The notes under the pieces: model-generated
Seen by the model: only the letters and a program-made list of their open reading frames with translations
What the model was told of the DNA's origin: nothing
The model's database searches: none
Position numbers and translations under genes: made by a program
In this document: positions 55,672-63,821 of the stretch, piece by piece
Layout: the number at the start of each line of letters is the position of its first letter
Position numbering within the stretch: the stretch's first letter is position 1
DNA from: Sphingomonas ginsenosidimutans
GTDB lineage: Bacteria > Pseudomonadota > Alphaproteobacteria > Sphingomonadales > Sphingomonadaceae
Length of the DNA stretch: 64,000 nt
Assembly (NCBI RefSeq): GCF_002374835.1
Contig: NZ_NWVD01000001.1
Coordinates: forward strand, 248,001 to 312,000
Direction of reading: 5' to 3'

Positions 55672-56580
55672 TTACGGCAGCCGTTCGCCACGTGCCGCGA
55701 CCAGCACGTCATACCAGTCCTGCCGCGACCAGCGGATGCGGAAGGCATCGGCCAGTTCGGCGATGCGCGCCGCATTCTGCGTCCCCACGATCGGGATGAC
55801 GCGCGCGGGATGCGCCATGATCCAGCTGTAGGTCGCCGCGGTGCGCCCGACGCCGAAGCGCTGCGCCACCGTATCGAGCGCGGCGGCCACGGCTTCCTCG
55901 CGCGCGCTGCCCGGCTGCGCGATCCGCCCGCCGCCCAGCGGCGACCAGGCGAGCACCGCGAGGTCCATTTCCATCGCCTGGTCGATCAGCCCGTTGATCA
56001 GCGGATCGAGGAACAGCGGCGAGAATTCGGGCTGCTGCGAGGACAGCGGCACCGACAGGAACGACGCCAGCGCGCGCGTCTGATCGGCGGTGTAGTTGGA
56101 CACGCCGATCGCGCGCACCTTGCCCGCCGACACCATATCCTCCAGCGTGCGCGCCACTTCCTGCGGGTGGGTCAGGATGTCGGGGCGGTGGATCTGGTAC
56201 AGGTCGACATGATCGACGCGCATCCGCCGCAGCGACGCATCGAGCGCCTGCATCAGGTAATCGCGGCCGCTGTCATAGGGGACGGGCGGGGTGATGCCGC
56301 CCTTGGTCGCCAGCACCATCCGGTCGCGCAGCGCCGGCGCGTCGGCCAGGATTTCGCCCAGCAGCGTCTCGGCATCGCCGAATCCGCCCGCGCCGTCGAA
56401 GCCGTAGATATCGGCGGTGTCGAACAGCGTGACACCGGCGTCGAACGCCGCCTCGATCAGCGCACGGCCTGGTGCCGCACCGGCGCCGGCGAAGCGCCAC
56501 ATCCCCCATGCGATCGGGCTGACGGCAATTCCGCTCTTGCCGAGCGGACGCGAATCGGGCGATAGAATGATTTCAGACAT
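55672..56580 (-). CDS. Aldo/keto reductase (SmoB-like candidate)
   Basis: The 302-aa TIM-barrel reductase has the AKR tetrad: Asp and Tyr in LFDTADIYGFDG, Lys in LATKGGI and His in LYQIHRPD. GVSNYTADQTRALA and AWSPLGGGRI follow, as in YdhF-like AKRs. In the sulfo-SMO pathway an AKR of this kind reduces 6-dehydroglucose to glucose. It is the first gene of the five-gene minus-strand operon, 49 bp before the monooxygenase. The start is uncertain (ATG at 56580 or 56589); no ribosome site is visible, and a LacI-type palindrome covers this point. Confidence 0.85.
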   Translation of the reverse strand: MSEIILSPDSRPLGKSGIAVSPIAWGMWRFAGAGAAPGRALIEAAFDAGVTLFDTADIYGFDGAGGFGDAETLLGEILADAPALRDRMVLATKGGITPPVPYDSGRDYLMQALDASLRRMRVDHVDLYQIHRPDILTHPQEVARTLEDMVSAGKVRAIGVSNYTADQTRALASFLSVPLSSQQPEFSPLFLDPLINGLIDQAMEMDLAVLAWSPLGGGRIAQPGSAREEAVAAALDTVAQRFGVGRTAATYSWIMAHPARVIPIVGTQNAARIAELADAFRIRWSRQDWYDVLVAARGERLP

Positions 56581-56587
56581 CGTTGTC
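56576..56587. promoter_or_regulatory. LacI-type operator at the AKR/oxidoreductase divergent start
   Basis: GACATCGTTGTC is a 12-bp palindrome with one mismatch around a central CG, the symmetry of LacI-family sites. It overlaps the start of the aldo/keto reductase and lies about 20 bp upstream of the divergent oxidoreductase. A matching site is at 61502-61513 and a weaker one at 57716-57727. Confidence 0.6.
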
Positions 56588-56606
56588 ATACATAAGGACA
56601 AGAGGC

Positions 56607-57701
56607 GTGGGAGAGCAAGTCCGTTACGGCCTGGTCGGCACCGGCATGATGGGGGTCGAGCATCTCAACAACCTGGCGATCACGCCGGGCGCGGTGGTGA
56701 CCGCGATCGCCGACCCGGTGTCCACCTCGCTCGGCTGGGCGAAGGATGCGCTGGGCGAGAAGGCCGACGGGGTGCAGGCATTCGCGACCTCCGCCGACCT
56801 TGCCCAAAGCGGGCTGGTCGATGCGGTGATCGTCGCCAGCCCGAACCACACCCACCGCGACGTGCTGGTCCCGCTGTTCGGCGAAGGACTGGCGATCCTT
56901 TGCGAAAAGCCGCTGGCGACGACGGTGGAGGACGCGCGCTGGATCGTCGAGCAGGCCGAGGCGAGCGATCGGCCGTTCTGGACCGCGATGGAATATCGCT
57001 ACATGCCGCCTGCCGCGGAATTTATCCGCGCGGTGCACGCCGGCAGCGTCGGCGCGCTGAAGATGCTGTCGATCCGCGAGCATCGCTTCCCGTTCCTGGA
57101 GAAGGTCGGCGACTGGAACCGCTTTTCCGCCAATACGGGCGGCACGATGGTGGAGAAATGCTGCCATTTCTTCGACCTGATGCGGCTCATCACCGGGTCG
57201 GAGGCGGTGCGCGTTTATTGTTCCGGCGCGATGGACGTGAATCATCTGGACGAGGCGTATGACGGCCGCCGCCCGGATATCATCGACAACAGCTATACCA
57301 CCGTCGATTTCGCCAATGGCGTGCGCGCGATGCTGGACCTGTCGATGTTCGCGGACGGCGCGGAGAATCAGGAGGAGATCACCGCGGTCGGCGATCAGGC
57401 GCGGCTCGACGTGCTGATTCCCGAAGGCGCGATCGTGCGCAGCCCGCGCGTCGGCTTCATGAAGCCCAAGCAGGTCGAGCGCCGCGTCGTCCATGTCGAC
57501 GAAGCCGCGCTGAAGGCGGGCAGCCACCATGGCTCCACCTTCTACGAGCACCAGCGGTTCAACGCCGCGGTGCGCGGCGCCGGCGCGGTGGAGGTGACCG
57601 CGCGCGACGGCCTGATGGCGGTGGCGATCGGGACCGCCGCGGAAATCAGCGCGCGCGAGAAGCGCGTCGTCGAGATGCACGAACTGGGTTTCCGACACTA
57701 A
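56607..57701 (+). CDS. Gfo/Idh/MocA-family NAD-dependent oxidoreductase, candidate NAD-dependent sulfoquinovosidase
   Basis: The 364-aa protein has the family Rossmann motif YGLVGTGMMGVEHLNNL, the catalytic-lysine motif CEKPLATT, and the C-terminal sheet domain with EHRFPFLEKVGDWNRF, GGTMVEKCCHFFDLM and EITAVGDQARLDVLIP. Some members are not simple dehydrogenases but NAD-dependent glycosidases, including the GH188 sulfoquinovosidases. Its position opposite the sulfonate operon, with no classical GH31 sulfoquinovosidase in the window, makes that role attractive. The GTG at 56607 has AAGGA 8 nt upstream. Dehydrogenation of an ordinary sugar is the alternative. Confidence 0.82.
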   Translation: MGEQVRYGLVGTGMMGVEHLNNLAITPGAVVTAIADPVSTSLGWAKDALGEKADGVQAFATSADLAQSGLVDAVIVASPNHTHRDVLVPLFGEGLAILCEKPLATTVEDARWIVEQAEASDRPFWTAMEYRYMPPAAEFIRAVHAGSVGALKMLSIREHRFPFLEKVGDWNRFSANTGGTMVEKCCHFFDLMRLITGSEAVRVYCSGAMDVNHLDEAYDGRRPDIIDNSYTTVDFANGVRAMLDLSMFADGAENQEEITAVGDQARLDVLIPEGAIVRSPRVGFMKPKQVERRVVHVDEAALKAGSHHGSTFYEHQRFNAAVRGAGAVEVTARDGLMAVAIGTAAEISAREKRVVEMHELGFRH

Positions 57702-57715
57702 AGACGAACTTGGCT

Positions 57716-57727
57716 GACAACGCAGTC
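57716..57727 (+). promoter_or_regulatory. Weaker LacI-type operator upstream of the TonB receptor
   Basis: GACAACGCAGTC, within TGAC-AACGCA-GTCA, matches the left half of the operators at 56576 and 61502 exactly on consensus and carries two central mismatches in the right half. It lies 48-59 bp before the receptor's start codon. Confidence 0.45.
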
Positions 57728-57774
57728 AGTCGTGATACCCCACCAGCAGAGTGGGAATTTCCGGGGAGGTTGAG

Positions 57775-60099
57775 ATGAAGACCAAGAGCCTGTTTTTGAG
57801 TGCCGTCGCCGCATCCGCGCTGATCGCGGCATCGCCCGCCGCCGCGCAGGTGGCGTCGCCCGATCCCGCCGCCGGGACCGGCAGCGCCACGACCCCGGCG
57901 GAGGCGGAGGATGCGCCGGTCGGCGATATCATCGTCACCGCGCAGAAACGGTCGGAGCGGTTGCAGGACGTGCCGGTCGCGATCACGGTCGTGTCGGGTG
58001 ATGCGCTGGCGGCGCGCGGCGCGGTGAATATCGAGGGCGCGCAATATCTCGTCCCGACGCTCAACTTCCGCAAATCGGGCACCGCGATCAACCAGTCGCT
58101 GTTCCTGCGCGGCGTCGGCACATCGACCTTCTCGATCGCGGGCGAGCCGTCGATCTCCACCGTGGTCGACGGCGTGGTGTACAGCCGCGCGGGCGAGGCG
58201 TTCAGCGACCTGATCGATATCGACCGGATGGAGGTGCTGCGCGGGCCGCAGGGGACGCTGTTCGGCAAGAACACGTCGGCGGGCGTCATCAACATCGTCA
58301 CCAAGCGGCCGGGCAAGGACCTGGGCGGCTATGTCGAGGGCGGGTTCTTCTTCGACAACGGCAACGAATATCGCGTGCGCGGCGCGATCGACCTGCCGGT
58401 CAGCAGCGACGTGGCGCTGCGCGTCACCGGCTTCTACGGCACCTATGACGGCAATATCCGCAACCTGGCCTATAACGGCGAGCGGGTGAACGGCTATGAG
58501 CATTACGGTGCGCGCGCGATGCTGGTGGCGAACCTGGCGCCCAATTTCACCGCGACGATCATCGCCGACTATCGCGAATCGAAGGACAATTGCTGCGCCG
58601 AGGTGATCGGCACGACGCCGACCGGCGCGGCGGGCAGCGCGGGCGCGTTCGCCGCCACCGTCCTGCCGCCGGCGCGCCGCGACGAGACGCGCGAGATCAA
58701 CCAGGACCTCGTCACCCGCACCAACGAGAAGAGCTGGGGCGTCAGCGGCCAGTTCGACTGGGAACTGGGCAACCAGACCGTCACCTACATCGGTTCGTAT
58801 CGCGAATATGATAACGAAGAGATTCGCGACGGCGACTGGCTGCCGCGCGCCTATTCGGGCCTCAACCAGCTGCACGATGTCGGGCCGCAGGTGTCGAACA
58901 CGATCACGCAGGAACTGCGGCTGACCAGCCCGGCGGACCAGTTCTTCAGCTATGTGCTGGGCGCCTTCTATTCGCGCGCGGAAACGACCCGCACGTTCAC
59001 GCGCGACGATATCGTGTGCAACGGTGCGCCGGTGGGCACGCCGTGCAGCACCGTGCCGGCGCTGACCACGCGGCCGACCGGCACCGCGGTGTTTGGTTCG
59101 GTGTTCAAGAATTTCGCGTTGTTCGGACAGGGCACGCTGAACTTCACCGACCGGTTCCGCGGCATCGTCGGCATCCGCTACACCACCGACCAGCTGGACG
59201 TGTTCCACCGGCGCGTCACCACGCTGGCGGGGCCGGGCATCCAGCCCAGCTTCGGCCCGTTCACCGGCAAGACGACCAATGACAATTGGTCGGGCAAGGC
59301 GGGCGTGCAGTATGACATCGTGCCGCAGTCGACCTTCTACGCCACCTATGCGCGCGGCTATAAGGGGCCGGCGTTCAACATCTTCTACAATCTGACCGCG
59401 ACCGGCACGAACGTGATCGAGCCGGAGACGGCCGACAGCTATGAAGCGGGGCTGAAGAACACGCTGTTCGGCGGGAAGCTGGTCGTCAACCTCGCCGCCT
59501 ATTACGCCAAGTATAACAATTTCCAGGCGAACAACCCGGACGAGGTCGCCGGCGTGCTGGTGACGCGGTTCACCAATGCGGGGCGCATCTCCACCCGTGG
59601 CGGCGAGCTGGACCTGCTGTTCCAGCCGGTGCGCGACCTGTCGTTCAACGGCGGCCTTGCCTATACCGACGCGCGCGTCGACCAGTTCAAGCTGCCGACC
59701 AACGGCAACATCACCGGCGTGGTGCCGTCGGGCACGCCGCTGGGCTATGCGCCCAAGTGGAAGGGATCGCTGGGCGCCGACTGGCGCGCGCGGACCGGCG
59801 GGGCGGTGGACTTCGCGCTGGGCGCGCAAGGGTCGTACCAGTCGAGCCAGCTGTCGCAGCTGGACGCCAATGCCGCGGTCCGCGCCGCCACGACGATCAA
59901 GGGCTATGGCCTGGTCGACGTGTCGGCAGCGGTGATCGACGCCGACGACCGCTATCGCGTGACCTTCCAGGTCAAGAACCTGTTCGACCAGAGCTTCGCC
60001 GCGGCGATCACCTCGGGCGGGCCGGGCGGCAGCTACCGCTACATCATCCCGCGCGAGGCGGATCGCTATTACGGCGTGACCGCGCGGGTGAACTTCTGA
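57775..60099 (+). CDS. TonB-dependent outer-membrane receptor
   Basis: The 774-aa receptor has a signal peptide (LFLSAVAASALIAASPAAAQ), then DIIVTAQKRSERLQDVPVAI as the sphingomonad-type TonB box and plug start. EVLRGPQGTLFGKNTSAGVI and NIVTKRPG are plug motifs, followed by a 22-strand barrel ending in the aromatic YYGVTARVNF. It would import an oligosaccharide or glycoside too large or scarce for porins. It follows the Gfo/Idh gene by 73 bp with its own GGGGAGG site. Iron-siderophore uptake cannot be excluded by sequence, but the surrounding catabolic genes argue for a sugar ligand. Confidence 0.9.
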   Translation: MKTKSLFLSAVAASALIAASPAAAQVASPDPAAGTGSATTPAEAEDAPVGDIIVTAQKRSERLQDVPVAITVVSGDALAARGAVNIEGAQYLVPTLNFRKSGTAINQSLFLRGVGTSTFSIAGEPSISTVVDGVVYSRAGEAFSDLIDIDRMEVLRGPQGTLFGKNTSAGVINIVTKRPGKDLGGYVEGGFFFDNGNEYRVRGAIDLPVSSDVALRVTGFYGTYDGNIRNLAYNGERVNGYEHYGARAMLVANLAPNFTATIIADYRESKDNCCAEVIGTTPTGAAGSAGAFAATVLPPARRDETREINQDLVTRTNEKSWGVSGQFDWELGNQTVTYIGSYREYDNEEIRDGDWLPRAYSGLNQLHDVGPQVSNTITQELRLTSPADQFFSYVLGAFYSRAETTRTFTRDDIVCNGAPVGTPCSTVPALTTRPTGTAVFGSVFKNFALFGQGTLNFTDRFRGIVGIRYTTDQLDVFHRRVTTLAGPGIQPSFGPFTGKTTNDNWSGKAGVQYDIVPQSTFYATYARGYKGPAFNIFYNLTATGTNVIEPETADSYEAGLKNTLFGGKLVVNLAAYYAKYNNFQANNPDEVAGVLVTRFTNAGRISTRGGELDLLFQPVRDLSFNGGLAYTDARVDQFKLPTNGNITGVVPSGTPLGYAPKWKGSLGADWRARTGGAVDFALGAQGSYQSSQLSQLDANAAVRAATTIKGYGLVDVSAAVIDADDRYRVTFQVKNLFDQSFAAAITSGGPGGSYRYIIPREADRYYGVTARVNF

Positions 60100-60108
60100 C
60101 GTTCCCTC

Positions 60109-60133
60109 GGCCCCTCCCGATGTGGGAGGGGCC
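60109..60133 (+). terminator. Hairpin downstream of the TonB receptor
   Basis: A perfect 10-bp stem (GGCCCCTCCC and GGGAGGGGCC) with a 5-nt loop lies 9 bp after the receptor stop. It has no clear T-run, but its position between convergent genes suggests termination. Confidence 0.55.
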
Positions 60134-60142
60134 TTCGGGCCT

Positions 60143-60224
60143 CGTCATCCAGGCGAAAGCCGGGACCTCTGTCCGCACGGGCGCGGCAGGAACCGAGAGA
60201 GGGCCCAGCCTTCGCTGGGGCGAC
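60143..60224. repeat. Palindromic (REP-like) intergenic repeat, copy B
   Basis: GTCATCCAGGCGAAAGCCGG and, 31 nt after the first palindrome, GGGCCCAGCCTTCGCTGGGG followed by CGACG. This is the clearest example of the two-palindrome unit seen also at 35914, 51115 and 62631. It lies between the convergent TonB receptor and MFS genes. Confidence 0.65.
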
Positions 60225-60235
60225 GTTTTCGCCCG

Positions 60236-61474
60236 TCAATGCGCCACCACCAGCGGCGCGCCTGCCTCCGGCTCGACCGGGACGATCCGCGGGATCAGCA
60301 GGTGGATCGCCAGCAGCGCCAGCAGGTAGGAACTGGCGCAGATCACCAGCGCGGGGGTGTAGCCCCAGCCGTTCGCCAGCGCCCAGGCCTGGAACTGGAT
60401 CATCCCGATCGAGCACAGGTTGCCGCAGAACGCCGCGATGCCGATCGTCGAGCCGACCGCGCGCGCGGGCGTGACGTCGGTGGCGACGCCGAACACGCTG
60501 GTGGAAAACCCCTGATGCGCGAACAGCCCCAGGCCGAGCAGCAGCGCGGCGCTCCACGGGCTGGAGACGGACAGGACCAGCGGCACCGGCAGGACGAGGA
60601 GCGCGTAGAGCAGCATCGTCGTCTTGCGCGCGCGGTTGACGCTCCACCCGCCCGCGATCATCCGCGTCGGCAGCCACCCGCCGGTCAGCGCCCCGCACGC
60701 CGCCAGCCCGTAGGCGAGCGCGACCGGCCAGCCGAGCGTCCCCTGCGGCAGCGCGAACAGCCGGTGGAACAGATCGGGCAGCCACAGCAGCATGAAGAAC
60801 CATACCTGATCCGACAGCACCTTGGCGATCGCGATCGCCAGCGTGGTGCGGCGGCGGAGGATATCGCCCCAGCGGATCGGCGCGGCCTCCATCGCATCCA
60901 GCGCGACCGGCTTCACGCGCAGCGCGAACCACACCGCGACCCAAACAAGCCCCAGCCCGCCCGCGAGCAGGAACGCGGCCTGCCACCCGAACGCGACTGC
61001 CAGCGGCGGGATCAGCGCGGGCGTCACCACCGCGCCGACATTGGGGGCGGTATTGCCGATGCCCAGCGCGATCTGCCGGTCGCGATGGTTGAAATAGGTC
61101 GCGGCGGTCTTCACCGCGGCGGGCGTGCCGATCGATTCGGCCATCCCCAGCACCACACGCGCGCCGATGAACCCGGTGACGGTAGTGGCGACGGCATGCG
61201 CCATCCCGGCCAGGCTCCACACCCCCACGCCGACGCCGAACCCGCGGCGCAGGCCGACGCGGTCGATGAACCAGCCGGTGCCCAGGAACGCGAACGCGGT
61301 CGCGACCTGAAACGCGGTGCCCATGTTGGCGTAATCCTGATCCGACCAGCGGAATTCCGCCTCCAGCGTCGGTTTCAACAGCGCCAGGATCTGGCGGTCG
61401 ACATAGTTGAGCATGATCGCGACGAACACCATCGCCACGATCACCCACCGCGCGCGATTGGCGCCTCCGCTCAT
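60236..61474 (-). CDS. MFS transporter, anion:cation symporter (ExuT-like) type
   Basis: The 412-aa permease has about twelve membrane segments. RWVIVAMVFVAIMLNYVDRQILALLKP is the signature of the hexuronate/phthalate (ACS) branch of the MFS, followed by FIGARVVLGMAESIGTPAAVKTAATYF. This branch carries acidic sugars and other organic anions across the inner membrane, suitable for a sulfonated sugar. GGGAGGGAAGAGG precedes the ATG, and a LacI-type operator lies 28-39 bp upstream of the start codon. It should take over from the TonB receptor. Confidence 0.88.
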   Translation of the reverse strand: MSGGANRARWVIVAMVFVAIMLNYVDRQILALLKPTLEAEFRWSDQDYANMGTAFQVATAFAFLGTGWFIDRVGLRRGFGVGVGVWSLAGMAHAVATTVTGFIGARVVLGMAESIGTPAAVKTAATYFNHRDRQIALGIGNTAPNVGAVVTPALIPPLAVAFGWQAAFLLAGGLGLVWVAVWFALRVKPVALDAMEAAPIRWGDILRRRTTLAIAIAKVLSDQVWFFMLLWLPDLFHRLFALPQGTLGWPVALAYGLAACGALTGGWLPTRMIAGGWSVNRARKTTMLLYALLVLPVPLVLSVSSPWSAALLLGLGLFAHQGFSTSVFGVATDVTPARAVGSTIGIAAFCGNLCSIGMIQFQAWALANGWGYTPALVICASSYLLALLAIHLLIPRIVPVEPEAGAPLVVAH

Positions 61475-61501
61475 CCTCTTCCCTCCCGCAACTTTCTGTC
61501 C

Positions 61502-61513
61502 GATAACGTTGTC
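61502..61513. promoter_or_regulatory. LacI-type operator between MFS and YeiH-family genes
   Basis: GATAACGTTGTC is a 12-bp palindrome with one mismatch, sharing CGTTGTCATAC with the site at 56576. It lies 28-39 bp upstream of the MFS start and 55-66 bp upstream of the divergent exporter start, so it could control both. Confidence 0.65.
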
Positions 61514-61567
61514 ATACGTTCGCGATGCGCGCTAGTCCTCAACGAGCGGCGGCGTATAGGGGGGATC

Positions 61568-62614
61568 ATGACCGGCAACCGTCCACCTTCGTCGTTCCCG
61601 ATGGCCGCGGACCTGTATGGCGACATCGTCCCCCTGCCGCATAGCACATGGCGCGATCATGTGCCGGGGCTGGTGGTGGTGGCGGCGGGTACGCTGGCGG
61701 CGGCGTTCATCTCCGATCATTACGGCGCGCCGCTGACACTGATGGCGCTGCTGATCGGGCTGGCGCTCAATTTCCTGTCTGCGGACAAACGGCTGGCGAC
61801 CGGCACCGCCTTCGCCAGCCGCGCGCTGCTGCGCTGGGGGATCGTGCTGGTCGGGGTGCGCGTCACCTTCGGGCAGATCGTGGCATTGGGGCCGGTGGCG
61901 CTGCTGGCGGTGGTGGCCATCGTCGCCCTGACGATCGGGTCGGGCATCCTGATCGCGCGGCGGCTGGGATTTTCCGACGCGTTCGGCACGCTGGCGGGCG
62001 GCGCGGTCGCGATCTGCGGCGCCAGCGCGGCGCTGGCGCTGGCGACGACATTGGGCGAACGCCGCGCCAGCCAGGCGCAACTGACGCTGGTGCTGGTGGT
62101 CATCTCCGCGCTGTCGGCGCTCGCGATGGTCACCTATCCGTTCGTCGCGCACTGGCTGATGATGAGCGACCTGAAGGCCGGTTTCCTGCTGGGCGCGTCG
62201 ATCCACGACGTCGCGCAGGCGCTGGGCGCTGGCTATTCCTATTCCGATGGCGCCGGGCAGATCGCCGCGATCGTCAAGCTGACGCGCGTCGCGCTGCTGG
62301 CGCCGGTGCTGGCGGTGGTGGCGCTCTTCCTGCCGCGCGGCGAAGCGGGGAAGGGGCAGGGGGTGCCGTGGTTCGTCATCGGCTTCTTCGTGATGGCGGG
62401 GATCAACTCGACTGGGATCGTGCCTGCCTTCGCGACCCATGCGGCGGAGCGCGCGGCGGCCGGGCTGCTGGCGGCGGCGGTCACCGCGACCGCGATCCGT
62501 TCCCCGTTGTCGCAGCTGCTGGAGGCGGGGCCGCGCCCGATGGTGATCGTGGCGGGCGCGACATTGGTGGCATTCGCGCTGTCGCTGGCTGCGGCGGTGC
62601 TGCTGATCGGCTAG
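61568..62614 (+). CDS. YeiH/UPF0324-family putative sulfate or sulfite exporter
   Basis: The 348-aa membrane protein has about ten segments and the family blocks LIGLALNFLS, LLRWGIVLVGVRVTFGQI, GGAVAICGASAALAL, GASIHDVAQALGAGYSYSD and FFVMAGINSTG. The family is known as the putative sulfate exporter (PSE) group, to which TauZ-like sulfonate-pathway proteins belong. Here it could export the sulfite released in the cytoplasm to the periplasmic sulfite dehydrogenase. It is divergent from the MFS gene with a shared operator. The ATG at 61568 follows GGGGATC; an 830-codon frame opening at 60122 is an artefact. Confidence 0.88.
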   Translation: MTGNRPPSSFPMAADLYGDIVPLPHSTWRDHVPGLVVVAAGTLAAAFISDHYGAPLTLMALLIGLALNFLSADKRLATGTAFASRALLRWGIVLVGVRVTFGQIVALGPVALLAVVAIVALTIGSGILIARRLGFSDAFGTLAGGAVAICGASAALALATTLGERRASQAQLTLVLVVISALSALAMVTYPFVAHWLMMSDLKAGFLLGASIHDVAQALGAGYSYSDGAGQIAAIVKLTRVALLAPVLAVVALFLPRGEAGKGQGVPWFVIGFFVMAGINSTGIVPAFATHAAERAAAGLLAAAVTATAIRSPLSQLLEAGPRPMVIVAGATLVAFALSLAAAVLLIG

Positions 62615-62630
62615 CGCCTTCGGACCGGCC

Positions 62631-62712
62631 GTCATCCCGGCGCAGGCCGGGATCTCCCTGTGATCTCAAGGGGCAGGAGCCGCGGGAGGCCCCAGCCTGC
62701 GCTGGGGCGACG
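62631..62712. repeat. Palindromic (REP-like) intergenic repeat, copy C
   Basis: GTCATCCCGGCGCAGGCCGG and, 29 nt after the first palindrome, GAGGCCCCAGCCTGCGCTGG followed by GGCGACG. It lies between the convergent exporter and LacI genes and has the same unit order as copy B. Confidence 0.65.
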
Positions 62713-62732
62713 TTTGCGTTCGTGTGGATCGG

Positions 62733-63755
62733 TTAGCGCCGCGCGGGCTCGGCGGTCGAATCGCGCACGACCAGCCGGTGGTCGAGCCGGCGATGCTCCG
62801 GCTCGCGATCCGGGGTCAGCAGCAGGTCGGCGGCGTTCCACGCCAGGTCGCGCACCGGCTGGCGCATCGTGGTGAGCGGCGGCCAGACATAGCCGGCCAG
62901 CGGATCGTCGCCGAACCCGGCCACCGACAGGTCGCGCGGCAGCACCAGCCCGCGGCGATGCGCGGCGGTGAGCGCGCCGGCGGCCATGTCGTCCGATCCG
63001 GCGAAGATCGCGGTCGGCGGATCGGCGAGGTCGAGCAGCCGCTCGGCCGCGGCGGCGCCCGAGGGGAAATCGTAGCTGCCGCTTTCGATCAGCGCAGGCT
63101 CCGCCGTCAGCCCCGCGTCCGCCAGCGCGGCGAGATAGCCGTCCCGGCGCTGCGCCGCTGTCGCGTAATCGGGGTGGCCGCCGATGTGCGCGATGCGGCG
63201 ATGGCCGAGCGACAGGAGATGCGCGGTCATCTCCCGCGCGGCGCCGTGATTGTCGATCGACACCGCCGCGCTGTGTTCCGCCAAGAAACCCGGCGACACG
63301 CGCACCACCGGGATGCCGCGCCGCGCCAGCAGGTCGAGCACCGCCGCGTCGTCGCTGACGGGGGGTGTCAGGACGATCCCGTCCATCCGGCTGGTATCGA
63401 CCAGCGCCTCGATCTGCTCCACCAGATGCGCGGAGGCGCGGTCATAGGGCTGGGCGATCATGCGCACGCCATCCGCCTCGCACCGGTCGCGGATGCCGGT
63501 CTGCATCGCATAGACGTAGCTGGGGCTGGGATTGTCGCACACCAGCGCGATCTGGAACGCGCGGCGCCCGGCCAGCGCGCGTGCGGCCAGATTGGGGCGG
63601 AAGTGCAGCGCCTCGACCGCCGCCTGCACACGCGCCCGTGTCTCGGCCCCGACATAGCGTTCGTTGTTGAGCACGCGGCTGACGGTCTTGATCGAGACGC
63701 CGGCATGTTCGGATACGTGCTTGATCGTGGCGCGCAGGGGTTTGCCGTCGGTCAT
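62733..63755 (-). CDS. LacI-family transcriptional regulator
   Basis: The 340-aa repressor has the LacI helix-turn-helix and hinge (ATIKHVSEHAGVSIKTVSRVLNNERYVGAETRARV and FRPNLAARALAG), then a sugar-binding domain of the periplasmic-binding type (ALVCDNPSPSYVYAMQTG, LSLGHRRIAHIGG, AIFAGSDDMAAGAL, DLSVAGFGDDPLAGYVWPPL). It is the likely owner of the three palindromes in this locus. The ATG at 63755 was chosen as the family start; the frame is open to 63791. No operator was seen at its own promoter. Confidence 0.93.
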   Translation of the reverse strand: MTDGKPLRATIKHVSEHAGVSIKTVSRVLNNERYVGAETRARVQAAVEALHFRPNLAARALAGRRAFQIALVCDNPSPSYVYAMQTGIRDRCEADGVRMIAQPYDRASAHLVEQIEALVDTSRMDGIVLTPPVSDDAAVLDLLARRGIPVVRVSPGFLAEHSAAVSIDNHGAAREMTAHLLSLGHRRIAHIGGHPDYATAAQRRDGYLAALADAGLTAEPALIESGSYDFPSGAAAAERLLDLADPPTAIFAGSDDMAAGALTAAHRRGLVLPRDLSVAGFGDDPLAGYVWPPLTTMRQPVRDLAWNAADLLLTPDREPEHRRLDHRLVVRDSTAEPARR

Positions 63756-63821
63756 CGCCGGCTTCTGCCACGTCGCGGCGCCTGCCCGCAACCAGGGCGC
63801 CGCGCGTGCGTTGATGCGCGA

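Noticed and set aside
57775..60099. TonB receptor as a siderophore receptor
   Set aside because: No siderophore, Fur-box or iron-transport gene is nearby, while catabolic genes and LacI-type sites flank it; not excluded, only disfavoured.
60122..61567. Upstream extension of the YeiH-family frame to 830 codons
   Set aside because: It runs antisense through the MFS gene and a repeat; the family N-terminus begins at 61568.
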